From Magicicada septendecula (taxonomy: Eukaryota > Arthropoda > Insecta > Hemiptera > Cicadidae): a stretch of 64,000 nt of DNA. The stretch is from positions 254,861,542 through 254,925,541 of the forward strand of contig CM068375.1 in the NCBI GenBank assembly GCA_034769895.1, given 5' to 3'. Shown here piece after piece: positions 42,159-54,065 of the stretch. The notes under the pieces were generated by a model that worked only from the letters and a program-made list of their open reading frames with translations, did no database searches and was not told where the DNA came from. Numbering within the stretch: the stretch's first letter is position 1; each line of letters starts with the position of its first letter. A program made the position numbers and the translations under genes.

Positions 42159-42225
42159 AAAACACAATGGAATACAACTGGGAATGCGGCATGGCTCGGA
42201 TCCTACAACGATCAATAAACAAAAG

Positions 42226-42738
42226 GTTGTTGACGAGGACCAAATAGACTTGGATCAGCCAGTGGTATTTCGGTCATCAGTACATGACGCAACGGGAGTG
42301 ATTCCAGCGAAACTAGTGGTTGCGCAAAAGACTCGCATCCTTGGGAACGTGGTGTTCGGATCACCTGAGACTCAGTCCCAAGAGCCAAAGAACTATTCCT
42401 CGCAATTAGAAAACCAACTGCGAGAAATGAATCGCTTGGTAAGAGGACGGCTCAAGATTGCCAGTGATAAAATGAAAACTCGGTATGACATTCGCAGCAA
42501 TAGTGTGGGTTTCCAAGAAGGAGATCAGGTCTGGTTGTTCAATCCAAAGCGCCGTCGTGGTCGCTCACCTAAGCTTCAGTCTGACTGGGAAGGACCCTAC
42601 ACTGTAAAAAAAAGGATTAACGATGTTGTTTATCGGATTCAACAGGAAGGACAGCGAAAGTTCAAGGTCGTCCATCTAGATCGCCTGGCTAAATACAAAC
42701 TTAGAGACGCTTTGCCAGTTCGGGACGAACAGGCTTAA
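42226..42738 (+). pseudogene. Integrase C-terminal fragment, unit 12
   Basis: Private T-to-I in DEDQTDL near the start of similarity; A8 run intact. Confidence 0.84.
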
Positions 42739-42749
42739 GGAGGGGGCAG

Positions 42750-43323
42750 TGCTACGACAGCACAGAACAATCTACGCGTTTATCGAATGTGCCAGAAAGA
42801 TCTCGACGTAAGCGTGTGGTGTACGTGCTACTAGACGCATTTTGCGAGAATCGTCTCGACTGTGCCGGGCTTCGCTCGGACTGTGTCAAGGCCGTGTAAT
42901 TACGTAATTCACGAGAGATAAGACGCAGTTTGGAAGCTTCTGGTGTGTGAGCGTGACTATAAATACATCGGGTAGCGGCCTTAGTTTTCAGTTCAATGCG
43001 AAATTTTTGACTGTGCGGTTCGAGAGTATTAGTGCGATATATTTACAGAGCGGTTCGAGTTATTACTGTGTACGTTCAAGTAGTTATTATTGAAGTGTTG
43101 CGTTTTATAATCAGACGGTATAATTGTAATACAATTGAGTTTTAATATTTGTGGACATTTTATTGCGTGTGTACAATTTTCATTTGATTTGTTGTAGAGA
43201 CTGTGTTGTTAATTACGAACTGTTTTACTGTAACAATTAAAGGTGTGATTAGTGACTTAATTGGTGTCTTGTACTTATTTTGTTTCCACTGTACCTACGA
43301 CGGTCGAGTAGACCGTCGTAACA
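42750..43323 (+). repeat. LTR of unit 13 (PBS 43325-43342)
   Basis: 574 bp, TATAAATA form. Private G-to-A at 43002 just after the initiator, inside the 4-codon upstream ORF. PPT at 42737-42749. Confidence 0.88.
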
Positions 43324-43412
43324 GTGGTGTCAGAAGTGGGATAGAACGGTTAACAGTGGAAACAGTGGACGCTTTGTACAAGACGAGTGTGATTCGTAAT
43401 TAATCAGTAAAC

Positions 43413-44771
43413 ATGGATCCCAGTCAGATGATGGAAGCTTTACAAACACTGCTGCGGCAGACACAGGGAGAAGCAGAAAGACGACAAAAAGAAGAACGAA
43501 TACAAGAAAGAGAAGAAGCTGAGGAACGTCAGAAAGCACTAATGCAAGAAACAGAAGAAAGACAAAAAGAGGAACGCAGACAGGAGGCGGAAGAAGCAGA
43601 AAGACGACAAAAAGAAGAACGAAGACAGGAAAGAGAAGAGACAGAGGAACGGCGACGACAGGAAACGGAAGATATCAAAGCATTAATACAGGAGCAGAAA
43701 CAGATTCAAGAACACGGTACAGCAGAATTGGGTCTCCTACGAGGTGAGCTTAATAAACAAGTTACTAAAATATCGGAGGTACAAGAATCAATGAAATTAA
43801 AAATAGCTGAAGTAGAAAAATCTGTCTTGATTGTTGAAGAATCGATGTCTACAAAAATATCTGTTATAGAAGAATCTGTGTCAAATAAAATATCTGCAGT
43901 AGAAAACTCAATGGCAAACGTAAAAGAACAAATTAAAAGTGAAGTCGAACAGTGCATGAAGATTCAACCAAAACAAATTTCTGAACAGACTGTACCAGTG
44001 ATAAAGACAGAAAAAGACACAGAAAATAAGTTAATAGAGAAAGTCACTTTGCCTGCAGTAGGGACAGTTCTTGTCAAAGCTCCAACCTTTGATGGAAGCA
44101 GCCACTGGGCAACGTACCTCCGCCAATTTGAAGCTGCTGCATCCGCAAATAATTGGACAGAGAAAGACGAGGCTGTTTCACTCGTTCTCTCATTAAAAGG
44201 ACCCGCGGCAGAACTACTACAGAAAGTGCCACCTGACAGCCAGAACACCTATGCCGAGTTGATAAAAGCTCTAGAATTACGGTATGGTGATAAACATTTG
44301 CGAGATGTGTACTGCACCCAGTTGAGAGCAAGGCGACAGCATTCCGGGGAGAGTCTTCAAGAGTTTGAAGCAAGTATCGACAGACTAATTAGACTGGCCT
44401 ATCCTGAAGCGCCAGAAGATTTTCGAACGCGTTTTGCGATGCAGACATTTACTGCCGGTGTCCGAGATAACGAACTACAGCAAGTGTTACGAATGGCAAG
44501 ACACCAGAACAGTGCGGACGCCCTGGTACATGCTTTGCGATTTGAGGCCGCCAAATCAGCGTCTGGTTGGACAAGTCATAAAGTGCGCGCGCTAAAAGAT
44601 CGCGACGGCACAGACGATGAGGAAGAAGAACAAGGAACAGAGACTCGACGGTCGGCGCCACAGAATAAGGTAAGAAAGGATGGAAGACCGAAGTGTTATC
44701 GATGTGGGAAACCTGGACATCTACAACGAGATTGTCGGGTTAGAATTCAGCAGCAGGGAAACGAGCAATAG
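43413..44771 (+). CDS. gag: Gag polyprotein, unit 13
   Basis: 452 aa with K128, N247 and a private Q376R near the end of the capsid-like region. Confidence 0.92.
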   Translation: MDPSQMMEALQTLLRQTQGEAERRQKEERIQEREEAEERQKALMQETEERQKEERRQEAEEAERRQKEERRQEREETEERRRQETEDIKALIQEQKQIQEHGTAELGLLRGELNKQVTKISEVQESMKLKIAEVEKSVLIVEESMSTKISVIEESVSNKISAVENSMANVKEQIKSEVEQCMKIQPKQISEQTVPVIKTEKDTENKLIEKVTLPAVGTVLVKAPTFDGSSHWATYLRQFEAAASANNWTEKDEAVSLVLSLKGPAAELLQKVPPDSQNTYAELIKALELRYGDKHLRDVYCTQLRARRQHSGESLQEFEASIDRLIRLAYPEAPEDFRTRFAMQTFTAGVRDNELQQVLRMARHQNSADALVHALRFEAAKSASGWTSHKVRALKDRDGTDDEEEEQGTETRRSAPQNKVRKDGRPKCYRCGKPGHLQRDCRVRIQQQGNEQ

Positions 44772-45709
44772 TCGGTACAACGGGGCGTGTGCTGACTAAC
44801 TGGAGGAACGAAGCCCCTAGAGAATACGCAATTTCTACACTTCAGAAAACCAGCGGGAGCTTGGTAGTTACCGGATTTGTTCAAGAAAGGCCAACCTCGA
44901 TTACAGTTGACACAGGCGCAACAGTTTCTATTGTGCGCCCCGACGTGGTGAAAGATCTCAAGCCAATCTGGTGCTCTTGCAGCTTGCGAACAGCTACTGG
45001 ACGGCCTGTAAAAGTGTATGGAAAAGTGGAGATACACCTACGCCTCGGTAGACTTGAGTTTAATCATCAAGTACTTGTTGCAGACATTGTGGATGAAGCA
45101 ATTCTTGGTGTGGACGTTATGAACGCATACGGATTTATAGTCGACTTCAAAAACAATGTCTTGAGAATCGGAGGCGAAGAGGTAATGCTATCAACAATGA
45201 CGACAGCAGAAAAATCGATGGACGTCATAAACCAAGTGGCCGTAACTGTTCCGCCAAACTCCGAAAAGATCATCATGGTTAGAACTGCGGTAGATACTAG
45301 GGGCAATCAGTGCTCTATATTCGAACCCCAGGTAGTCAGCACACCGGGCATACTAATTGCCAGAAGTTTAGTAAAACCTGACGAAACCGGAAATGTACCT
45401 ATTAGAGTGGCGAATATTTTGGATCAAGCTATCACTTTACAAAGCAATACGCTCATAGGCAAATTGACTCCTGTGGCCTGGGTAGCCGGAATAACGCAAC
45501 GAAGAGCCAGTTCTTCGGATACTTCTAAATTACCAGAGGAACTACACGCATTATTGAACAGATCTTCTAACGACCTCTCAAGTGGTGAGGTAAAAGAACT
45601 CGGACAGTTTTTACACGAATTCAAAGATTGTTTTGCAGTTCGGGGACAGTCACTGGGAAGAACCTCTCTTGTGGAACATCGCATCCCTACTCTCACTCAA
45701 CAACAATAA
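44744..45709 (+). CDS. pro: Protease and RT start, unit 13
   Basis: Majority sequence, DTGA intact. Confidence 0.84.
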   Translation, partial: NSAAGKRAIVGTTGRVLTNWRNEAPREYAISTLQKTSGSLVVTGFVQERPTSITVDTGATVSIVRPDVVKDLKPIWCSCSLRTATGRPVKVYGKVEIHLRLGRLEFNHQVLVADIVDEAILGVDVMNAYGFIVDFKNNVLRIGGEEVMLSTMTTAEKSMDVINQVAVTVPPNSEKIIMVRTAVDTRGNQCSIFEPQVVSTPGILIARSLVKPDETGNVPIRVANILDQAITLQSNTLIGKLTPVAWVAGITQRRASSSDTSKLPEELHALLNRSSNDLSSGEVKELGQFLHEFKDCFAVRGQSLGRTSLVEHRIPTLTQQQ

Positions 45710-45776
45710 AAAACACAATGGAATACAACTGGGAATGCGGCATGGCTCGGATCCTACAACGATCAATAAACAAAAG

Positions 45777-46289
45777 GTTGTTGACGAGGACCAAACAGAC
45801 TTGGATCAGCCAGTGGTATTTCGGTCATCAGTACATGACGCAACGGGAGTGATTCCAGCGAAACTAGTGGTTGCGCAAAAGACTCGCATCCTTGGGAACG
45901 TGGTGTTCGGATCACCTGAGACTCAGTCCCAAGAGCCAAAGAACTATTCCTCGCAATTAGAAAACCAACTGCGAGAAATGAATCGCTTGGTAAGAGGACG
46001 GCTCAAGATTGCCAGTGATAAAATGAAAACTCGGTATGACATTCGCAGCAATAGTGTGGGTTTCCAAGAAGGAGATCAGGTCTGGTTGTTCAATCCAAAG
46101 CGCCGTCGTGGTCGCTCACCTAAGCTTCAGTCTGACTGGGAAGGACCCTACACTGTAAAAAAAAGGATTAACGATGTTGTTTATCGGATTCAACAGGAAG
46201 GACAGCGAAAGTTCAAGGTCGTCCATCTAGATCGCCTGGCTAAATACAAACTTAGAGACGCTTTGCCAGTTCGGGACGAACAGGCTTAA
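45777..46289 (+). pseudogene. Integrase C-terminal fragment, unit 13
   Basis: Majority sequence, A8 run intact. Confidence 0.84.
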
Positions 46290-46300
46290 GGAGGGGGCAG

Positions 46301-46874
46301 TGCTACGACAGCACAGAACAATCTACGCGTTTATCGAATGTGCCAGAAAGATCTCGACGTAAGCGTGTGGTGTACGTGCTACTAGACGCATTTTGCGAGA
46401 ATCGTCTCTACTGTGCCGGGCTTCGCTCGGACTGTGTCAAGGCCGTGTAATTACGTAATTCACGAGAGATAAGACGCAGTTTGGAAGCTTCTGGTGTGTG
46501 AGCGTGACTATAGATACATCGGGTAGCGGCCTTAGTTTTCAGTTCAATGCGAGATTTTTGACTGTGCGGTTCGAGAGTATTAGTGCGATATATTTACAGA
46601 GCGGTTCGAGTTATTACTGTGTACGTTCAAGTAGTTATTATTGAAGTGTTGCGTTTTATAATCAGACGGTATAATTGTAATACAATTGAGTTTTAATATT
46701 TGTGGACATTTTATTGCGTGTGTACAATTTTCATTTGATTTGTTGTAGAGACTGTGTTGTTAATTACGAACTGTTTTACTGTAACAATTAAAGGTGTGAT
46801 TAGTGACTTAATTGGTGTCTTGTACTTATTTTGTTTCCACTGTACCTACGACGGTCGAGTAGACCGTCGTAACA
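46301..46874 (+). repeat. LTR of unit 14 (PBS 46876-46893)
   Basis: 574 bp. Returns to the TATAGATA form of units 1-4. G-to-T at 46409 (GTCTCT), shared only with unit 15. PPT at 46288-46300. Confidence 0.88.
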
Positions 46875-46963
46875 GTGGTGTCAGAAGTGGGATAGAACGG
46901 TTAACAGTGGAAACAGTGGACGCTTTGTACAAGACGAGTGTGATTCGTAATTAATCAGTAAAC

Positions 46964-48322
46964 ATGGATCCCAGTCAGATGATGGTAGCTTTACAAACAC
47001 TGCTTCGGCAGACACAGGGAGAAGCAGAAAGACGACAAAAAGAAGAACGAATACAAGAAAGAGAAGAAGCTGAGGAACGTCAGAAAGCACTAATGCAAGA
47101 AACAGAAGAAAGACAAAAAGAGGAACGCAGACAGGAGGCGGAAGAAGCAGAAAGACGACAAAAAGAAGAACGAAGACAGGAAAGAGAAGAGACAGAGGAA
47201 CGGCGACGACAGGAAACGGAAGATATCAAAGCATTAATACAGGAGCAGAAACAGATTCAAGAACACGGTACAGCAGAATTGGGTCTCCTACGAGGTGAGC
47301 TTAATAAACAAGTTACTAAAATATCGGAGGTACAAGAATCAATGACATTAAAAATAGCTGAAGTAGAAAAATCTGTCTTGATTGTTGAAGAATCGATGTC
47401 TACAAAAATATCTGTTATAGAAGAATCTGTGTCAAATAAAATATCTGCAGTAGAAAACTCAATGGCAAACGTAAAAGAACAAATTAAAAGTGAAGTCGAA
47501 CAGTGCATGAAGATTCAACCAAAACAAATTTCTGAACAGACTGTACCAGTGATAAAGACAGAAAAAGACACAGAAAATAAGTTAATAGAGAAAGTCACTT
47601 TGCCTGCAGTAGGGACAGTTCTTGTCAAAGCTCCAACCTTTGATGGAAGCAGCCACTGGGCAACGTACCTCCGCCAATTTGAAGCTGCTGCATCCGCAAA
47701 TAATTGGACAGAGAAAGACGAGGCTGTTTCACTCGTTATCTCATTAAAAGGACCCGCGGCAGAACTACTACAGAAAGTGCCACCTGACAGCCAGAACACC
47801 TATGCCGAGTTGATAAAAGCTCTAGAATTACGGTATGGTGATAAACATTTGCGAGATGTGTACTGCACCCAGTTGAGAGCAAGGCGACAGCATTCCGGGG
47901 AGAGTCTTCAAGAGTTTGAAGCAAGTATCGACAGACTAATTAGACTGGCCTATCCTGAAGCGCCAGAAGATTTTCGAACGCGTTTTGCGATGCAGACATT
48001 TACTGCCGGTGTCCGAGATAACGAACTACAGCAAGTGTTACGAATGGCAAGACACCAGAACAGTGCGGACGCCCTGGTACATGCTTTGCAATTTGAGGCC
48101 GCCAAATCAGCGTCTGGTTGGACAAGTCATAAAGTGCGCGCGCTAAAAGATCGCGACGGCACAGACGATGAGGAAGAAGAACAAGGAACAGAGACTCGAC
48201 GGTCGGCGCCACAGAATAAGGTAAGAAAGGATGGAAGACCGAAGTGTTATCGATGTGGGAAACCTGGACATCTACAACGAGATTGTCGGGTTAGAATTCA
48301 GCAGCAGGGAAACGAGCAATAG
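46964..48322 (+). CDS. gag: Gag polyprotein, unit 14
   Basis: 452 aa with E8V and L259I, both shared only with unit 15. Silent CTT Leu14, as in units 1 and 3, but D87. Confidence 0.92.
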   Translation: MDPSQMMVALQTLLRQTQGEAERRQKEERIQEREEAEERQKALMQETEERQKEERRQEAEEAERRQKEERRQEREETEERRRQETEDIKALIQEQKQIQEHGTAELGLLRGELNKQVTKISEVQESMTLKIAEVEKSVLIVEESMSTKISVIEESVSNKISAVENSMANVKEQIKSEVEQCMKIQPKQISEQTVPVIKTEKDTENKLIEKVTLPAVGTVLVKAPTFDGSSHWATYLRQFEAAASANNWTEKDEAVSLVISLKGPAAELLQKVPPDSQNTYAELIKALELRYGDKHLRDVYCTQLRARRQHSGESLQEFEASIDRLIRLAYPEAPEDFRTRFAMQTFTAGVRDNELQQVLRMARHQNSADALVHALQFEAAKSASGWTSHKVRALKDRDGTDDEEEEQGTETRRSAPQNKVRKDGRPKCYRCGKPGHLQRDCRVRIQQQGNEQ

Positions 48323-49260
48323 TCGGTACAACGGGGCGTGTGCTGACTAACTGGAGGAACGAAGCCCCTAGAGAATACGCAATTTCTACACTTCAGAAAA
48401 CCAGCGGGAGCTTGGTAGTTACCGGATTTGTTCAAGAAAGGCCAACCTCGATTACAGTTGACACAGGCGCAACAGTTTCTATTGTGCGCCCCGACGTGGT
48501 GAAAGATCTCAAGCCAATCTGGTGCTCTTGCAGCTTGCGAACAGCTACTGGACGGCCTGTAAAAGTGTATGGAAAAGTGGAGATACACCTACGCCTCGGT
48601 AGACTTGAGTTTAATCATCAAGTACTTGTTGCAGACATTGTGGATGAAGCAATTCTTGGTGTGGACGTTATGAACGCATACGGATTTATAGTCGACTTCA
48701 AAAACAATGTCTTGAGAATCGGAGGCGAAGAGGTAATGCTATCAACAATGACGACAGCAGAAAAATCGATGGACGTCATAAACCAAGTGGCCGTAACTGT
48801 TCCGCCAAACTCCGAAAAGATCATCATGGTTAGAACTGCGGTAGATACTAGGGGCAATCAGTGCTCTATATTCGAACCCCAGGTAGTCAGCACACCGGGC
48901 ATACTAATTGCCAGAAGTTTAGTAAAACCTGACGAAACCGGAAATGTACCTATTAGAGTGGCGAATATTTTGGATCAAGCTATCACTTTACAAAGCAATA
49001 CGCTCATAGGCAAATTGACTCCTGTGGCCTGGGTAGCCGGAATAACGCAACGAAGAGCCAGTTCTTCGGATACTTCTAAATTACCAGAGGAACTACACGC
49101 ATTATTGAACAGATCTTCTAACGACCTCTCAAGTGGTGAGGTAAAAGAACTCGGACAGTTTTTACACGAATTCAAAGATTGTTTTGCAGTTCGGGGACAG
49201 TCACTGGGAAGAACCTCTCTTGTGGAACATCGCATCCCTACTCTCACTCAACAACAATAA
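48295..49260 (+). CDS. pro: Protease and RT start, unit 14
   Basis: Majority sequence, DTGA intact. Confidence 0.84.
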   Translation, partial: NSAAGKRAIVGTTGRVLTNWRNEAPREYAISTLQKTSGSLVVTGFVQERPTSITVDTGATVSIVRPDVVKDLKPIWCSCSLRTATGRPVKVYGKVEIHLRLGRLEFNHQVLVADIVDEAILGVDVMNAYGFIVDFKNNVLRIGGEEVMLSTMTTAEKSMDVINQVAVTVPPNSEKIIMVRTAVDTRGNQCSIFEPQVVSTPGILIARSLVKPDETGNVPIRVANILDQAITLQSNTLIGKLTPVAWVAGITQRRASSSDTSKLPEELHALLNRSSNDLSSGEVKELGQFLHEFKDCFAVRGQSLGRTSLVEHRIPTLTQQQ

Positions 49261-49327
49261 AAAACACAATGGAATACAACTGGGAATGCGGCATGGCTCG
49301 GATCCTACAACGATCAATAAACAAAAG

Positions 49328-49840
49328 GTTGTTGACGAGGACCAAACAGACTTGGATCAGCCAGTGGTATTTCGGTCATCAGTACATGACGCAACGGGAG
49401 TGATTCCAGCGAAACTAGTGGTTGCGCAAAAGACTCGCATCCTTGGGAACGTGGTGTTCGGATCACCTGAGACTCAGTCCCAAGAGCCAAAGAACTATTC
49501 CTCGCAATTAGAAAACCAACTGCGAGAAATGAATCGCTTGGTAAGAGGACGGCTCAAGATTGCCAGTGATAAAATGAAAACTCGGTATGACATTCGCAGC
49601 AATAGTGTGGGTTTCCAAGAAGGAGATCAGGTCTGGTTGTTCAATCCAAAGCGCCGTCGTGGTCGCTCACCTAAGCTTCAGTCTGACTGGGAAGGACCCT
49701 ACACTGTAAAAAAAAGGATTAACGATGTTGTTTATCGGATTCAACAGGAAGGACAGCGAAAGTTCAAGGTCGTCCATCTAGATCGCCTGGCTAAATACAA
49801 ACTTAGAGACGCTTTGCCAGTTCGGGACGAACAGGCTTAA
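49328..49840 (+). pseudogene. Integrase C-terminal fragment, unit 14
   Basis: Majority sequence, A8 run intact. Confidence 0.84.
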
Positions 49841-49851
49841 GGAGGGGGCAG

Positions 49852-50425
49852 TGCTACGACAGCACAGAACAATCTACGCGTTTATCGAATGTGCCAGAAA
49901 GATCTCGACGTAAGCGTGTGGTGTACGTGCTACTAGACGCATTTTGCGAGAATCGTCTCTACTGTGCCGGGCTTCGCTCGGACTGTGTCAAGGCCGTGTA
50001 ATTACGTAATTCACGAGAGATAAGACGCAGTTTGGAAGCTTCTGGTGTGTGAGCGTGACTATAGATACATCGGGTAGCGGCCTTAGTTTTCAGTTCAATG
50101 CGAGATTTTTGACTGTGCGGTTCGAGAGTATTAGTGCGATATATTTACAGAGCGGTTCGAGTTATTACTGTGTACGTTCAAGTAGTTATTATTGAAGTGT
50201 TGCGTTTTATAATCAGACGGTATAATTGTAATACAATTGAGTTTTAATATTTGTGGACATTTTATTGCGTGTGTACAATTTTCATTTGATTTGTTGTAGA
50301 GACTGTGTTGTTAATTACGAACTGTTTTACTGTAACAATTAAAGGTGTGATTAGTGACTTAATTGGTGTCTTGTACTTATTTTGTTTCCACTGTACCTAC
50401 GACGGTCGAGTAGACCGTCGTAACA
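49852..50425 (+). repeat. LTR of unit 15 (PBS 50427-50444)
   Basis: 574 bp, TATAGATA form and G-to-T at 49960, as in unit 14. Downstream in the leader, G-to-C at 50458 breaks one pair of the PBS-enclosing stem. PPT at 49839-49851. Confidence 0.88.
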
Positions 50426-50514
50426 GTGGTGTCAGAAGTGGGATAGAACGGTTAACACTGGAAACAGTGGACGCTTTGTACAAGACGAGTGTGATTCGTA
50501 ATTAATCAGTAAAC

Positions 50515-51873
50515 ATGGATCCCAGTCAGATGATGGTAGCTTTACAAACACTGCTTCGGCAGACACAGGGAGAAGCAGAAAGACGACAAAAAGAAGAACG
50601 AATACAAGAAAGAGAAGAAGCTGAGGAACGTCAGAAAGCACTAATGCAAGAAACAGAAGAAAGACAAAAAGAGGAACGCAGACAGGAGGCGGAAGAAGCA
50701 GAAAGACGACAAAAAGAAGAACGAAGACAGGAAAGAGAAGAGACAGAGGAACGGCGACGACAGGAAACGGAAGATATCAAAGCATTAATACAGGAGCAGA
50801 AACAGATTCAAGAACACGGTACAGCAGAATTGGGTCTCCTACGAGGTGAGCTTAATAAACAAGTTACTAAAATATCGGAGGTACAAGAATCAATGACATT
50901 AAAAATAGCTGAAGTAGAAAAATCTGTCTTGATTGTTGAAGAATCGATGTCTACAAAAATATCTGTTATAGAAGAATCTGTGTCAAATAAAATATCTGCA
51001 GTAGAAAACTCAATGGCAAACGTAAAAGAACAAATTAAAAGTGAAGTCGAACAGTGCATGAAGATTCAACCAAAACAAATTTCTGAACAGACTGTACCAG
51101 TGATAAAGACAGAAAAAGACACAGAAAATAAGTTAATAGAGAAAGTCACTTTGCCTGCAGTAGGGACAGTTCTTGTCAAAGCTCCAACCTTTGATGGAAG
51201 CAGCCACTGGGCAACGTACCTCCGCCAATTTGAAGCTGCTGCATCCGCAAATAATTGGACAGAGAAAGACGAGGCTGTTTCACTCGTTATCTCATTAAAA
51301 GGACCCGCGGCAGAACTACTACAGAAAGTGCCACCTGACAGCCAGAACACCTATGCCGAGTTGATAAAAGCTCTAGAATTACGGTATGGTGATAAACATT
51401 TGCGAGATGTGTACTGCACCCAGTTGAGAGCAAGGCGACAGCATTCCGGGGAGAGTCTTCAAGAGTTTGAAGCAAGTATCGACAGACTAATTAGACTGGC
51501 CTATCCTGAAGCGCCAGAAGATTTTCGAACGCGTTTTGCGATGCAGACATTTACTGCCGGTGTCCGAGATAACGAACTACAGCAAGTGTTACGAATGGCA
51601 AGACACCAGAACAGTGCGGACGCCCTGGTACATGCTTTGCAATTTGAGGCCGCCAAATCAGCGTCTGGTTGGACAAGTCATAAAGTGCGCGCGCTAAAAG
51701 ATCGCGACGGCACAGACGATGAGGAAGAAGAACAAGGAACAGAGACTCGACGGTCGGCGCCACAGAATAAGGTAAGAAAGGATGGAAGACCGAAGTGTTA
51801 TCGATGTGGGAAACCTGGACATCTACAACGAGATTGTCGGGTTAGAATTCAGCAGCAGGGAAACGAGCAATAG
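50515..51873 (+). CDS. gag: Gag polyprotein, unit 15
   Basis: 452 aa, protein identical to unit 14 (V8, I259). Confidence 0.92.
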   Translation: MDPSQMMVALQTLLRQTQGEAERRQKEERIQEREEAEERQKALMQETEERQKEERRQEAEEAERRQKEERRQEREETEERRRQETEDIKALIQEQKQIQEHGTAELGLLRGELNKQVTKISEVQESMTLKIAEVEKSVLIVEESMSTKISVIEESVSNKISAVENSMANVKEQIKSEVEQCMKIQPKQISEQTVPVIKTEKDTENKLIEKVTLPAVGTVLVKAPTFDGSSHWATYLRQFEAAASANNWTEKDEAVSLVISLKGPAAELLQKVPPDSQNTYAELIKALELRYGDKHLRDVYCTQLRARRQHSGESLQEFEASIDRLIRLAYPEAPEDFRTRFAMQTFTAGVRDNELQQVLRMARHQNSADALVHALQFEAAKSASGWTSHKVRALKDRDGTDDEEEEQGTETRRSAPQNKVRKDGRPKCYRCGKPGHLQRDCRVRIQQQGNEQ

Positions 51874-52811
51874 TCGGTACAACGGGGCGTGTGCTGACTA
51901 ACTGGAGGAACGAAGCCCCTAGAGAATACGCAATTTCTACACTTCAGAAAACCAGCGGGAGCTTGGTAGTTACCGGATTTGTTCAAGAAAGGCCAACCTC
52001 GATTACAGTTGACACAGGCGCAACAGTTTCTATTGTGCGCCCCGACGTGGTGAAAGATCTCAAGCCAATCTGGTGCTCTTGCAGCTTGCGAACAGCTACT
52101 GGACGGCCTGTAAAAGTGTATGGAAAAGTGGAGATACACCTACGCCTCGGTAGACTTGAGTTTAATCATCAAGTACTTGTTGCAGACATTGTGGATGAAG
52201 CAATTCTTGGTGTGGACGTTATGAACGCATACGGATTTATAGTCGACTTCAAAAACAATGTCTTGAGAATCGGAGGCGAAGAGGTAATGCTATCAACAAT
52301 GACGACAGCAGAAAAATCGATGGACGTCATAAACCAAGTGGCCGTAACTGTTCCGCCAAACTCCGAAAAGATCATCATGGTTAGAACTGCGGTAGATACT
52401 AGGGGCAATCAGTGCTCTATATTCGAACCCCAGGTAGTCAGCACACCGGGCATACTAATTGCCAGAAGTTTAGTAAAACCTGACGAAACCGGAAATGTAC
52501 CTATTAGAGTGGCGAATATTTTGGATCAAGCTATCACTTTACAAAGCAATACGCTCATAGGCAAATTGACTCCTGTGGCCTGGGTAGCCGGAATAACGCA
52601 ACGAAGAGCCAGTTCTTCGGATACTTCTAAATTACCAGAGGAACTACACGCATTATTGAACAGATCTTCTAACGACCTCTCAAGTGGTGAGGTAAAAGAA
52701 CTCGGACAGTTTTTACACGAATTCAAAGATTGTTTTGCAGTTCGGGGACAGTCACTGGGAAGAACCTCTCTTGTGGAACATCGCATCCCTACTCTCACTC
52801 AACAACAATAA
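51846..52811 (+). CDS. pro: Protease and RT start, unit 15
   Basis: Majority sequence, DTGA intact. Confidence 0.84.
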   Translation, partial: NSAAGKRAIVGTTGRVLTNWRNEAPREYAISTLQKTSGSLVVTGFVQERPTSITVDTGATVSIVRPDVVKDLKPIWCSCSLRTATGRPVKVYGKVEIHLRLGRLEFNHQVLVADIVDEAILGVDVMNAYGFIVDFKNNVLRIGGEEVMLSTMTTAEKSMDVINQVAVTVPPNSEKIIMVRTAVDTRGNQCSIFEPQVVSTPGILIARSLVKPDETGNVPIRVANILDQAITLQSNTLIGKLTPVAWVAGITQRRASSSDTSKLPEELHALLNRSSNDLSSGEVKELGQFLHEFKDCFAVRGQSLGRTSLVEHRIPTLTQQQ

Positions 52812-52878
52812 AAAACACAATGGAATACAACTGGGAATGCGGCATGGCTCGGATCCTACAACGATCAATAAACAAAAG

Positions 52879-53391
52879 GTTGTTGACGAGGACCAAACAG
52901 ACTTGGATCAGCCAGTGGTATTTCGGTCATCAGTACATGACGCAACGGGAGTGATTCCAGCGAAACTAGTGGTTGCGCAAAAGACTCGCATCCTTGGGAA
53001 CGTGGTGTTCGGATCACCTGAGACTCAGTCCCAAGAGCCAAAGAACTATTCCTCGCAATTAGAAAACCAACTGCGAGAAATGAATCGCTTGGTAAGAGGA
53101 CGGCTCAAGATTGCCAGTGATAAAATGAAAACTCGGTATGATATTCGCAGCAATAGTGTGGGTTTCCAAGAAGGAGATCAGGTCTGGTTGTTCAATCCAA
53201 AGCGCCGTCGTGGTCGCTCACCTAAGCTTCAGTCTGACTGGGAAGGACCCTACACTGTAAAAAAAAGGATTAACGATGTTGTTTATCGGATTCAACAGGA
53301 AGGACAGCGAAAGTTCAAGGTCGTCCATCTAGATCGCCTGGCTAAATACAAACTTAGAGACGCTTTGCCAGTTCGGGACGAACAGGCTTAA
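52879..53391 (+). pseudogene. Integrase C-terminal fragment, unit 15
   Basis: Majority protein; one private silent change in the Asp codon of RYDIR (GAC to GAT). A8 run intact. Confidence 0.84.
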
Positions 53392-53402
53392 GGAGGGGGC
53401 AG

Positions 53403-53976
53403 TGCTACGACAGCACAGAACAATCTACGCGTTTATCGAATGTGCCAGAAAGATCTCAACGTAAGCGTGTGGTGTACGTGCTACTAGACGCATTTTGCGA
53501 GAATCGTCTCGACTGTGCCGGGCTTCGCTCGGACTGTGTCAAGGCCGTGTAATTACGTAATTCACGAGAGATAAGACGCAGTTTGGAAGCTTCTGGTGTG
53601 TGAGCGTGACTATAAATACATCGGGTAGCGGCCTTAGTTTTCAGTTCAATGCGAGATTTTTGACTGTGCGGTTCGAGAGTATTAGTGCGATATATTTACA
53701 GAGCGGTTCGAGTTATTACTGTGTACGTTCAAGTAGTTATTATTGAAGTGTTGCGTTTTATAATCAGACGGTATAATTGTAATACAATTGAGTTTTAATA
53801 TTTGTGGACATTTTATTGCGTGTGTACAATTTTCATTTGATTTGTTGTAGAGACTGTGTTGTTAATTACGAACTGTTTTACTGTAACAATTAAAGGTGTG
53901 ATTAGTGACTTAATTGGTGTCTTGTACTTATTTTGTTTCTACTGTACCTACGACGGTCGAGTAGACCGTCGTAACA
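53403..53976 (+). repeat. LTR of unit 16 (PBS 53978-53995)
   Basis: 574 bp, TATAAATA form. G-to-A at 53458, shared with unit 12, and a private C-to-T at 53940 in the PBS-enclosing stem (C-G becomes U-G). PPT at 53390-53402. Confidence 0.88.
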
Positions 53977-54065
53977 GTGGTGTCAGAAGTGGGATAGAAC
54001 GGTTAACAGTGGAAACAGTGGACGCTTTGTACAAGACGAGTGTGATTCGTAATTAATCAGTAAAC

